Origin: an uncultured beta proteobacterium
GTDB lineage: Bacteria; Pseudomonadota; Gammaproteobacteria; Burkholderiales; Rhodocyclaceae
Direction of reading: 5' to 3'
Assembly: GCA_903910495.1 (NCBI GenBank)
Contig: CAIVZW010000765.1
Location: forward strand, 1 to 8,235
DNA: 8,235 nt
The notes beneath the pieces are model-generated. The model searched no databases. It saw only the letters and a list, made by a program, of their open reading frames with translations, and was not told where the DNA came from. The first letter of the stretch is position 1; each line of letters opens with the position of its first letter. This document shows positions 1-6,685 of the stretch, in pieces. The position numbers and the translations under genes are program-made.

Positions 1-42
1 AAATCGTCGATTATGCCGCTCACCATTGCTGGCGCGACTGTT

Positions 43-891
43 TCAACGTTTGACGGGACGATAGCCACGGCTTGATGTGACATGGTGATCATGCCCATGC
101 CGGTGCGCATGAAGATGCCGGTGTGCCTCACCGTCAGCGTGGATGTGCCAGTGGGCGTGGGCCAGACGGGTCTGTCGCAGCAAGTCCTGGTCGGCCAGGA
201 TCGCGGACGGAGTGCCTGCTGCTGCGAGCCTGCCGTTGTCCAGCACGAAGACAAAGTCGGCAATGTCTTCAATGATGTCAAGGTCGTGTGTGGCCGTCAC
301 AATCGTCCGCCCCGTGTTCCGGCTCTCGATCAGAAAACGGATGACTTCCCCCTGGCTCTCGGGGTCCAGCGAGGCGGTAGGTTCGTCGAGGAGCAGTACC
401 TCGGGTTCCAGAATCAGCACGGAGGCAAGTGCCACGCGCTTCTTTTCGCCAGTGGACAGGCGATGAGGTGCGCGATCCTTCAGATGACTGATGGCAAAGC
501 GGGCCAGTATTTCATCAACCCCACGCATAATCCTGTCCCTGGGCCAGGCGAGTTGAAGCGGACCGAAGGCGACTTCATCAAATACCGTTGGGTTAAAGAT
601 CTGCACATCCGGATTCTGGAATACCAGTCCGACACGGCGCCGGAATGCAAAATTGGTGTCATCATCCGCGAAGGAATCCTCGCTCAATACTTCGCCGAAG
701 GCTTTCAACTTGCCCTTGCCGGGGAAATACAGCGCATCGAGAAGGCGTAACAGTGTGGACTTGCCGGAGCCGTTGGCGCCGAGCAGGGCGATGCGGTCAC
801 CACGTCGAATGCACAGGGAGAGGCCGTCCAGTGCCAGGTGTTTCTGGTAGGCATAGGAAACGTCGGTCAACTCAAAAATGCAATCGCTCAT
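43..891 (-). CDS. cbiO: Nickel/cobalt ECF transporter ATPase, CbiO/LarO type, with a His-rich C-terminal tail
   Basis: ATP-hydrolysing subunit of an energy-coupling-factor importer, on the cytoplasmic side of the membrane, driving Ni(II)/Co(II) uptake with the CbiQ and CbiM partners encoded just upstream. The 282-residue protein has all ABC motifs: Walker A GANGSGKST (38-46), Q-loop Gln92, signature LSTGEKKR (145-152, Thr in place of the usual Gly), Walker B LLLDEP (166-171), D-loop SLD (174-176) and H-loop His202. Residues 245-270 form a tail with 12 histidines, absent from the generic ABC core, which probably binds the transported metal. The ATG overlaps the cbiQ stop (ATGA) and has no clear Shine-Dalgarno, so translation is probably coupled. 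The metal cannot be fixed from the ATPase alone. Nickel is inferred from the adjoining larBEC genes, and the locus matches larMNQO of L. plantarum. Confidence 0.95.
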   Translation of the reverse strand: MSDCIFELTDVSYAYQKHLALDGLSLCIRRGDRIALLGANGSGKSTLLRLLDALYFPGKGKLKAFGEVLSEDSFADDDTNFAFRRRVGLVFQNPDVQIFNPTVFDEVAFGPLQLAWPRDRIMRGVDEILARFAISHLKDRAPHRLSTGEKKRVALASVLILEPEVLLLDEPTASLDPESQGEVIRFLIESRNTGRTIVTATHDLDIIEDIADFVFVLDNGRLAAAGTPSAILADQDLLRQTRLAHAHWHIHADGEAHRHLHAHRHGHDHHVTSSRGYRPVKR

Positions 892-1727
892 AGCTGGAAC
901 CAGAGAATAAGTACGGGTACGCTCAGTGCAAAAAGAAGCGCAAACCAGTCGCGGCGCCGGGTCTTAAAATCATGGAGCAGATGAACCTCGCCCCGATAGC
1001 CGCGCGAAAGCATGGCCAGATGCACGTCCGCGCCGAGCTGGAACGCCTTGCCCAACAGTACGCCCACGGCGGCGATTACCATCCGGCGCTGCTGCGGTCC
1101 CTTCATGGGCGCCACGATGCGGCTGCGCCGGGCCTCGAACAGTTGCGTGGCAGTCTGCAGGAGCAGGAAAATATAGCGATAGGTCATGCCAAGAATAGCC
1201 ACTACAACCACCGGAACACCGAGATTCCGCAAGGCTTTGAGCACATGCGTCCAGGGCGTCGACAAGATCAGCAGCAAGGCAAATGTCGCGGAAGTTTCGG
1301 CACGACCGATGAGGAATGCCGCACTGCGCAAGCCCTGATAGGTCACGCTCCAATCGACCAGGGGGATTTGCCAGACCGGAAGGCCAGGTACCACCACAAT
1401 GGATGGCAAAGCGATTACCCCGGTGAACAGCAGAACGCTGATCCAGACCTGTTTGCACAATCTGGCCGCCGTAATCCGCGACGAAAAGGCGAGTACAAGC
1501 GCCAGCAGAAACAACGCGGCAAGAACCGTCAGTGATCGCGTCAATACTCCACTGATGATCAGTGCCAGAATACTGATGAGTTTTATGCGCGGATCAAGCC
1601 CCTGCAAAAGCCCCTGCCGGGAACTCACGGCTTCCGCGTCAAGTGCATGTTCCATGGTGTGCACAAGTCGTTGCGCAAAATGCCGGCGACGGGACTGTCC
1701 GCCCGGCACAAACGATTGTTCACTCAC
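888..1727 (-). CDS. cbiQ: ECF transporter transmembrane coupling protein, CbiQ/LarQ type
   Basis: Membrane T-component that links the metal-binding CbiM to the ATPase. The 279-residue protein has a hydrophilic N-terminus (1-44), a family-typical LDPRIKL entry motif (44-50), then hydrophobic segments near 50-80, 95-114, 136-156, 170-190, 215-230 and 260-278. Two cytoplasmic coupling motifs with Ala/Ser-Arg are visible, EARRSR (198-203) and LSRGYRG (240-246), matching the EcfT signatures that dock into the ATPase grooves. The GTG start lies 13 bases after the cbiM stop with no strong ribosome site. An ATG at residue 25 is an alternative start, leaving a shorter leader before the conserved region. 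The stop overlaps the cbiO start. Family assignment is firm, and nickel preference is inferred from context. Confidence 0.93.
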   Translation of the reverse strand: MSEQSFVPGGQSRRRHFAQRLVHTMEHALDAEAVSSRQGLLQGLDPRIKLISILALIISGVLTRSLTVLAALFLLALVLAFSSRITAARLCKQVWISVLLFTGVIALPSIVVVPGLPVWQIPLVDWSVTYQGLRSAAFLIGRAETSATFALLLILSTPWTHVLKALRNLGVPVVVVAILGMTYRYIFLLLQTATQLFEARRSRIVAPMKGPQQRRMVIAAVGVLLGKAFQLGADVHLAMLSRGYRGEVHLLHDFKTRRRDWFALLFALSVPVLILWFQL

Positions 1728-1740
1728 CGCAGCAATGGAC

Positions 1741-2811
1741 TCACGACCCCACCGAGTCCTTCCTGAACGTGACTTTCGAAATCAGCAGAAACATCAGCAG
1801 AATCAACCCGGCGCCGAATACGGCAGAGAGCACGTAGCCCATACTGGCGCTGTGCATGAAACCCGGCGCATAGTCGGGAATCGGCGCTCGCCACAGGCTG
1901 GCCAGGCGTTCCAGCCCCTGCGGTACGGCATCGGGGAGCGCAACGCCGCCTGAGGCATGCACGATTTCCTGTCGCTGCTCGGCACGGGCAAAGTCTTCGA
2001 CACCCCATTCACCCCAGGCCGTACCCGCGGATAGCAATCCAAGCGGCGACAGAATCATCAGCCCGGCCAGCATGTAGCAGAGCGCCCGCGTTGATTTCCA
2101 GACGCTGACCGAAGCTGCCCTGGCGGTGACGTTGGCGAGCGAGGAAGCCAGCAGATCAGGATTGGAGCGCTGCAGATAAGCCACCAAACCGCCGGAGATC
2201 AGCAGTTCGGCGAGTCCGGCAATGCTGATGTGGCCGATCATCATGGCTGGAATCGCAATCGCCAGCGGATACGGGGCGTACAAAGGGGTTCCGGAGGCAT
2301 CGTGGAAGAGCATCGGTTGAACGCCGAATTCGATCGCCGTCAGCAAGGCTGCGACGTTGATCGCGAGATACCCGGCTATGGCCGCCGCCACCACGCGACG
2401 CGACGAGTCCAGCGCAGACTTGCCGGCAATCAGCGTATAGGTCCAATAGGCAACCAGCGAGCCAGCCACCGCCATGTTCAGACAGTTAGCAGCGAATGTC
2501 GTTATTCCGCCATCGCCGAAGAACACGGCCTGGATCAGCAGGGCGATGGAGATGGACACCATTGACGCCCACGGCCCGAGCACAATCGCAGCGATGGCCA
2601 TGCCGACCGCATGGCCGCTGGTTCCACCCGGCAAGGGCAGGTTGAACATCATGATCACGAAGCTGAACGACGAGAACACCGCGAGCAGGGGAACCATGCG
2701 CGTATGCAGCACTCGTTTGACCCGCTGAAACGCCAGGTACCAGAACGGCAAGGTGACAGCATAGGTGAGCGCACAGGTCACCGGACTCAGATAGCCATCA
2801 GGTATGTGCAC
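1741..2811 (-). CDS. cbiM: Nickel/cobalt ECF substrate-binding membrane protein, CbiM fused to a CbiN-like (PDGLE) domain (LarMN type)
   Basis: Metal-recognition component of the importer. With the start at 2811 the protein is 356 residues and begins MHIPDGYLSP, the canonical CbiM/NikM N-terminus. In characterised NikM2 the Met1 amine, His2 and His67 bind nickel. Here His2 and His67 (in GGTSGH, 62-67) are both present at exactly those numbers. Residues 1-210 form the multi-spanning CbiM core, including FGDGG (98-102) and the NCLNM stretch (109-113). Residues ~240-345 are a CbiN-like PDGLE module: a membrane segment at 244-261, a periplasmic loop with TAWGEWG (264-270), GLERLASLW (299-307) and PDYAP (312-316), and a final membrane segment at 326-345. 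A longer reading from GTG at 2829 (six extra residues) is disfavoured because it would bury the His2 ligand and because a GGAGG site fits 2811. Confidence 0.93.
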   Translation of the reverse strand: MHIPDGYLSPVTCALTYAVTLPFWYLAFQRVKRVLHTRMVPLLAVFSSFSFVIMMFNLPLPGGTSGHAVGMAIAAIVLGPWASMVSISIALLIQAVFFGDGGITTFAANCLNMAVAGSLVAYWTYTLIAGKSALDSSRRVVAAAIAGYLAINVAALLTAIEFGVQPMLFHDASGTPLYAPYPLAIAIPAMMIGHISIAGLAELLISGGLVAYLQRSNPDLLASSLANVTARAASVSVWKSTRALCYMLAGLMILSPLGLLSAGTAWGEWGVEDFARAEQRQEIVHASGGVALPDAVPQGLERLASLWRAPIPDYAPGFMHSASMGYVLSAVFGAGLILLMFLLISKVTFRKDSVGS

Positions 2812-2817
2812 GACGAA

Positions 2818-2822
2818 CCTCC
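2818..2822 (-). promoter_or_regulatory. Shine-Dalgarno site fixing the cbiM start
   Basis: GGAGG on the minus strand lies six bases before the GTG at 2811. It supports that start over the in-frame GTG at 2829, inside whose reading the GGAGG would fall. It is the only strong ribosome site in the transporter genes, in line with cbiM being the first gene of its translational unit. Confidence 0.75.
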
Positions 2823-2976
2823 GCTTCACAAGGCTCAGGGGGCCGGGTATTTCGCTTCAGAGACCACTGCGGGTACGGCTGACAGGCTTTCTCCGAACGA
2901 ATCAGTTGCAATGACAATTTTCGGGGATGAAACTCGCGCATGGCCAGGGGAAATTTCAGTTGACAAGGCCTGGCAC

Positions 2977-3636
2977 TCAGAGCGCAGCGCAGGCCCCTCG
3001 GCGGCGCAGGATTCTCAGAACCGCGCACGCCGCCCCGAAACCATTGTCGATGTTCACACTGACCAACCCTTGCGCGCATGAAGCCAGGGCACTGCTCAGT
3101 GCGGCGCGGCCATGCGCCGCCACGCCATAACCGACCGACGTTGGCACGGCAATGATCGGAGCATCGACAAGGCCCCCCAGAACGCTGAACAGAGCCCCCT
3201 CCATGCCGGCGACAGCGATCACCATCGAAAAGCCCCGGATCTCCTCCAACCGCTTCATCAAGCGCCACAAGCCGGCCACCCCGACATCCGTTACAACGGG
3301 GGCGAGATAGCCGTAAAAGGCCAGAGTACGCTGCGCTTCCCGCGCCACCGGCAGATCCGAAGTACCGGCGCAGACAATGCCCGGACCGGAAACAAGCAAG
3401 CGCTCTCGGTAACGATAAAAAGCGGTGCGCGACGACGCATCATGGTCGAGCATTGCGCGCAGTTCATTTGACAACTTAGCGAATTTCTCCACGCCAAACC
3501 GAGTCAGCAATAAGGGACGGTCGTCTGCAGAGCTCAGGATGGAGGTGATCTGTTCGACGGTCTTGTCTTCACAGTAGACTGCTTCGGCAATTCCGGTTCG
3601 CTCTTCACGCGCCCAGTCGATCTCGAATTCGTTCAC
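2977..3636 (-). CDS. larB: Nickel pincer cofactor biosynthesis protein LarB (NaAD carboxylase/hydrolase)
   Basis: First enzyme of NPN synthesis: it carboxylates C5 of the nicotinic acid ring of NaAD and cleaves the phosphoanhydride, giving pyridinium-3,5-biscarboxylic acid mononucleotide plus AMP. The 219-residue protein has the short LarB N-terminal segment (DWARE at 7-11, DKTVEQI at 24-30) and then a PurE/AIR-carboxylase-like domain: GTSDLPVAREA (91-101), DVGVAGL (117-123), AGMEGALFSVLGGLVDAP (143-160), PTSVGYG (165-171), SCAQG (186-190) and NIDNGFGA (195-202). Cys187 is probably the counterpart of the cysteine that forms the covalent pyridinium adduct in characterised LarB. It is somewhat shorter than the ~246 residues of the L. 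plantarum protein, yet no conserved block appears lost. The GTG start overlaps the larE stop (GTGA). About 165 bases separate its stop from cbiM. Confidence 0.94.
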   Translation of the reverse strand: MNEFEIDWAREERTGIAEAVYCEDKTVEQITSILSSADDRPLLLTRFGVEKFAKLSNELRAMLDHDASSRTAFYRYRERLLVSGPGIVCAGTSDLPVAREAQRTLAFYGYLAPVVTDVGVAGLWRLMKRLEEIRGFSMVIAVAGMEGALFSVLGGLVDAPIIAVPTSVGYGVAAHGRAALSSALASCAQGLVSVNIDNGFGAACAVLRILRRRGACAAL

Positions 3637-4430
3637 TCTGACACCCTGAGAAAAGCAGCGCCGCGCTGGTAGGAACGCACTCCCGCGAAGCGCCGGCCCT
3701 GGTCAAGGCACAGGGCTCCGATTCGTCGTTCAACCTGTTCCCGGTCGGCTCCGAGAGGAAGTGTCTCGCACTCCACATACACCCCTTGCGCAGTGATCCG
3801 GCAGCGGATAGCACCGGCCCCAGGCAGGAGATCGAGCAAAACGGTTTCGGCATTTTCGATAAAGCCCAGGGCCGCTGCATCGACGCAGATACCGGTCTCG
3901 ATCCGGCTGGCAAGACAGGGTTGAGCCGGCAGGACAGCGAGATCATCGAGCCCGAGAATTTTTGCCATGGCGTAGATATCGGCTTTGTGCAGGCCGGCTT
4001 CGACGTAGGGATGCACGACGTCGTTGTGTCGTGCAGCCTCAAGACCCGGGCGATAGTCGCTAAGATCATCGACATTGGTGCCGGAGGCGATGCGCAAGCC
4101 AGTGACGGCTGCAATGCGTTGATAGAGGTTGGATTTGCAATAGAAACAGCGGTTCACCGGATTGTTGAGGTACGCGGGATCCGCCATTTCCCCGGCATCG
4201 ACGAGATGCAAGGTCCACCCATGGCGCCTGGCATGATCCTGCACACGCACGCTTGCCAGGCGGGGAACGGCGGGTGACAGCGCATGCACCGCTGTCATCG
4301 CCGTTTGCGCGTGCGCGTGGGTGACATGCGCCAGCACCATGCTGTCGAGACCACCACTGACCGCGATTGCCAGCTCGGCATGCCGATCGAGTATCTCGAC
4401 CAGGCGAGTCAGTTTTTCCGCAGTTGTCAT
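3633..4430 (-). CDS. larE: ATP-dependent sulfur insertase LarE of nickel pincer cofactor synthesis, three-cysteine type
   Basis: LarE adenylylates the carboxylates made by LarB and converts them to thiocarboxylates (two rounds per cofactor). The 265-residue protein belongs to the PP-loop pyrophosphatase superfamily: the ATP-binding SGGLDS is at 25-30, NRCFYCK at 93-99, SGTNVDDLSDYRPG at 116-129 and PCLASRI at 171-177. Cys172 of PCLASR corresponds to the sulfur-donor cysteine, Cys176, of L. plantarum LarE. Unlike that enzyme, which has one cysteine and sacrifices it, this one also has the Cys95-x2-Cys98 pair. The three-cysteine pattern was shown in Thermotoga maritima LarE to hold a [4Fe-4S] cluster that allows sulfur transfer without destroying the protein. 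Cys182, Cys210, Cys221 and Cys241 are also present, with no assigned role. Both ends overlap neighbours by four bases, indicating translational coupling. Confidence 0.95.
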   Translation of the reverse strand: MTTAEKLTRLVEILDRHAELAIAVSGGLDSMVLAHVTHAHAQTAMTAVHALSPAVPRLASVRVQDHARRHGWTLHLVDAGEMADPAYLNNPVNRCFYCKSNLYQRIAAVTGLRIASGTNVDDLSDYRPGLEAARHNDVVHPYVEAGLHKADIYAMAKILGLDDLAVLPAQPCLASRIETGICVDAAALGFIENAETVLLDLLPGAGAIRCRITAQGVYVECETLPLGADREQVERRIGALCLDQGRRFAGVRSYQRGAAFLRVSE

Positions 4431-5704
4431 GAACCGTCCTCTTCGTGCTCTCCCAGATGTTTCAAGCGGCGCCGGGCCGCCAATCCTTCAAGGTGCGCGA
4501 GGTCATCGTTTTCCACTTTGAGCGATGTACTTCCGTCAGGACGGTACGTCCGCTTGCGGCGCAATTGCTTGTCCGCGATGGCGAGAATTTCCTGACCGCG
4601 CTGCAGGCAGATTCGTCGTTCGCTGTGCCAGCGCAAGCCGATGGTCGTTGTCTCCAGAAAGCAAAGCGTGCTCACCGCAGCCAGGGCTGCGGGTCTGAGC
4701 AGCAGGCGGAAATCGCTCATTGGCCGCCCCTTCTTGCCCTGCCGAGTGGCCACGCTAAGGTCGATAACGCCTTCGGCAGCGCGCAAACGGTCGGCGGCGA
4801 CAGCCAGTTCCTCGCCGCTCATATCGTCGATGTCGAAGCAAAGGACGAGCACATCGTCGGCATTGTCTGCCGTGATCTCAGCCGTGCCGGTTTGGGCGAA
4901 GACCAGAGCACGCAGGATGTTGGGCATGCCGTTCAACTCGCGCGTGCCCGCGCCGGTACCGGCGGCGAGCAGCAGAGCGTTCGCCGGACGGGCACGCACA
5001 TCGCTCACCAGATGCGCCAGGATGGCCGCGCCTGTTGGCGTGACGCGTTCGCCACCGATGCCATCATCGCGCCAGCGAAAGCCGCGCAGGATCTCCGCTG
5101 TAGCCGGTGCCGGAACCGGCAGCAGGCCATGGCGGGTGCGCACCAGTCCGTCGCCGCGCGGAAGATCAGAGACACTCCAGGAGCATTGCGCCAGAGCCGC
5201 CGCGATGCTGCCGGCAGCGACGATATCCATCAACGAGTCCCAGTCGGCGATCTCATGAAAGTGCACTTCCTCTATCGGAACGCGATGCATCCGGCTCTCT
5301 GCCTCGGCAAGGCGGCGCAGGATGGCAATGGCCTGCTCCGCCGTCCCGGGATGCAGCCTGGCGGCGGCGATGAGGCGCATGATGTCGGGAAAGCGCACCG
5401 CGTGAGCATGATGATGATCGGCGTGATCGACGTGATCGGCGCCGTGATCGTGATGATGGCCGGTTGCCTGCGCCTGATCATGGTTCTCGACGAGCGCAAA
5501 GCGGCGCACGGCAATCCCGCTGCTCAAGCCCTCGCTCAGAGTCGGCTGCCCGCAGTCTGCGGGCAGTACTGCCGCCAGATCGGCAAATACGCGGTGGTGC
5601 AAGTCAGGCAGTGCGTCGAGCAGCGCGGCGACAAACATGTCGCCGGCCAGCCCGCCGACTGCGTCCAGATGGATGTGGCCGGGTTGTGAGCTAATTTCAG
5701 ACAC
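4427..5704 (-). CDS. larC: Nickel insertion protein LarC (CTP-dependent nickel chelatase of the pincer cofactor)
   Basis: Last step of NPN synthesis: CTP-dependent insertion of Ni(II) between the two thiocarboxylates. The 425-residue protein opens with the LarC N-terminal signature HLDAVGGLAGDMF (12-24), continues with EVHFHEIADWDSLMDIV (146-162) and TPTGAAILA (222-230), and has a C-terminal region with DIDDMSGEEL (291-300), RQGKKGRP (321-328) and ETTTIGLR (351-358). Residues 83-101 hold ten histidines with aspartates, a likely nickel-collecting loop. In L. plantarum the two halves are joined by a programmed ribosomal frameshift. Here they are one uninterrupted frame. The start is GTG with no visible Shine-Dalgarno. 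It lies just inside the 3' end of the larA remnant, whose stop falls within larC codons 2-3. The gene overlaps larE by ATGA. Confidence 0.95.
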   Translation of the reverse strand: MSEISSQPGHIHLDAVGGLAGDMFVAALLDALPDLHHRVFADLAAVLPADCGQPTLSEGLSSGIAVRRFALVENHDQAQATGHHHDHGADHVDHADHHHAHAVRFPDIMRLIAAARLHPGTAEQAIAILRRLAEAESRMHRVPIEEVHFHEIADWDSLMDIVAAGSIAAALAQCSWSVSDLPRGDGLVRTRHGLLPVPAPATAEILRGFRWRDDGIGGERVTPTGAAILAHLVSDVRARPANALLLAAGTGAGTRELNGMPNILRALVFAQTGTAEITADNADDVLVLCFDIDDMSGEELAVAADRLRAAEGVIDLSVATRQGKKGRPMSDFRLLLRPAALAAVSTLCFLETTTIGLRWHSERRICLQRGQEILAIADKQLRRKRTYRPDGSTSLKVENDDLAHLEGLAARRRLKHLGEHEEDGS

Positions 5705-5840
5705 GATCGGAAGAAACCGTAATCACATCAGGCCCTTCGGGAATGATGACCAATGCCGCGTCGCCGTGACGCTGTCGGCGAAAGCCTGGTCAAATAGACT
5801 GCTGGGCTTTTTCATCGTGAGAACGGATCGACGACGTGCT
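5697..5840 (-). pseudogene. larA: Remnant of lactate racemase gene larA, 3' end only, frameshifted
   Basis: The space between the SDR stop and larC translates, in pieces in three frames, to something very like the LarA C-terminus. Positions 5835-5815 read VVDPFSR. Positions 5815-5774 read MKKPSSLFDQAFAD. After a shift near 5775, positions 5774-5697 read QRHGDAALVIIPEGPDVITV followed by SSDRV and a TGA. The L. plantarum LarA end, as I remember it, runs LVDPDLITNMHM, then TLDEAMEKAYAREG, then VTVIPDGLGVI, matching in order and spacing. The usual LarA is ~420 residues, so about seven-eighths of the gene is gone and the rest cannot be translated as one frame. Position before larC is where larA is expected. 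The alignment is from memory and by eye. A coincidental match is unlikely but not excluded. Confidence 0.7.
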
Positions 5841-6596
5841 TTATGGCATGTATTGCCCGCCATTGACCTCGATGATCTGTCCGGTCACATAGCCGGACAG
5901 CTTTTCCGAGGCCAAGTAGAGGAAGACGCCCACACATTCGTCGACGGTGCCCAGCCTGCCCATGGGGATCGACTGGCGCATGGATTCGAGTTGATCCGGG
6001 GTCGAGAATTTATCGTGGAAGGGTGTTTTCACCACGCCGGGCGATACGGCGTTGACGCGAATGCGCTTGCCGACGAGTTCCTTGGCCAGACCCTTGGTCG
6101 CGATGCTGACAAAGCCCTTGGAGCCGGCATACATGGCTGCGCCCGGCCCGCCGCCATGGCGTGCAGCAACGCTGGTCAGGTTGATGATGCTGCCGCCGTT
6201 AACCATGTAGGGTACGGCGTACTTGGTGCACATCATCATCGAGCGCACGTTAAGGTCGACGATGTCGTCCAGGATCTCATCGGTGATTTCAGTGATCGGC
6301 ATGCGGCGGACCAGCGCACCCGCGTTGTTGATCAGTACGTCGATGTGCTTGAAGCGTTGCACAGTTTCTTTCACCACACGCTCGCATTCGGCGGTCTTGC
6401 GCAGGTCGCCATGCACAACCAGAGCCTCGCCTCCGCTCTCTTCCACCGCCTTTGCTACCGCTAGCGCGGCGTCTTTGGAACTGTTGTAATGCACCGCCAC
6501 CTTGCAGCCGAGGGCTCCTAATGCCTTTGCAACGCCAGCGCCGATACCGGTTGATGCACCTGTGACGAGAACGACCTTGCCTTTTAAATCATCCAT
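5841..6596 (-). CDS. Short-chain dehydrogenase/reductase (classical SDR), substrate unknown
   Basis: NAD(P)-dependent oxidoreductase of 251 residues, full length for a classical SDR. The Rossmann glycine motif is TGASTGIG (12-19), with NNAG at 90-93 and the catalytic residues Asn116, Ser142, Tyr156 and Lys160 (YAGSK). The segment SPGVVKTPF (185-193) and the C-terminal VTGQIIEVNGG (237-247) are typical of FabG-like and sugar/alcohol dehydrogenase subfamilies. The segment after the second strand, HYNSSK (36-41), lacks the acidic residue of strict NAD users, so the coenzyme is uncertain. An AAAGG ribosome site lies eight bases before the ATG, unlike the coupled lar genes downstream. Its stop abuts the larA remnant. 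Neighbouring NPN genes suggest, without proving, that the substrate is a hydroxy acid or ketone linked to an NPN-dependent isomerisation. Confidence 0.9.
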   Translation of the reverse strand: MDDLKGKVVLVTGASTGIGAGVAKALGALGCKVAVHYNSSKDAALAVAKAVEESGGEALVVHGDLRKTAECERVVKETVQRFKHIDVLINNAGALVRRMPITEITDEILDDIVDLNVRSMMMCTKYAVPYMVNGGSIINLTSVAARHGGGPGAAMYAGSKGFVSIATKGLAKELVGKRIRVNAVSPGVVKTPFHDKFSTPDQLESMRQSIPMGRLGTVDECVGVFLYLASEKLSGYVTGQIIEVNGGQYMP

Positions 6597-6604
6597 TTGA
6601 ATAA

Positions 6605-6609
6605 CCTTT
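6605..6609 (-). promoter_or_regulatory. Shine-Dalgarno site of the SDR gene
   Basis: AAAGG on the minus strand, eight bases before the ATG at 6596. The surrounding leader (6597-6665) is clearly richer in A and T than the flanking coding sequence. Confidence 0.6.
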
Positions 6610-6685
6610 CATTATTTTGTTGTTAGCGGATAAAGCCCAATTTGGTGTATTTTTTCCAAACACTCAGGACGAGCATAACACTCTC

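Noticed and set aside
1..42. Start of a further minus-strand gene (ATG at 26, reading MVSGIIDD)
   Set aside because: Only a few codons before the window edge and no ribosome site; nothing to support it.
2943..2974. Inverted repeat GCCAGG/CCTGGC just after larB as a terminator
   Set aside because: Only six base pairs with a 20-base loop and no T-run on either strand; too weak to call.
2812..2976. Cobalamin or NiCo riboswitch in front of cbiM
   Set aside because: I could not find a B12-box-like core or a NiCo four-helix pattern in the 165 bases; the gap may hold a promoter, but no clear boxes are visible.
4445..5689. Long plus-strand open frame opposite larC
   Set aside because: It mirrors larC; its translation has no recognisable domain, while the minus-strand frame carries all LarC motifs. 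High GC causes such antisense frames here and opposite the other genes.
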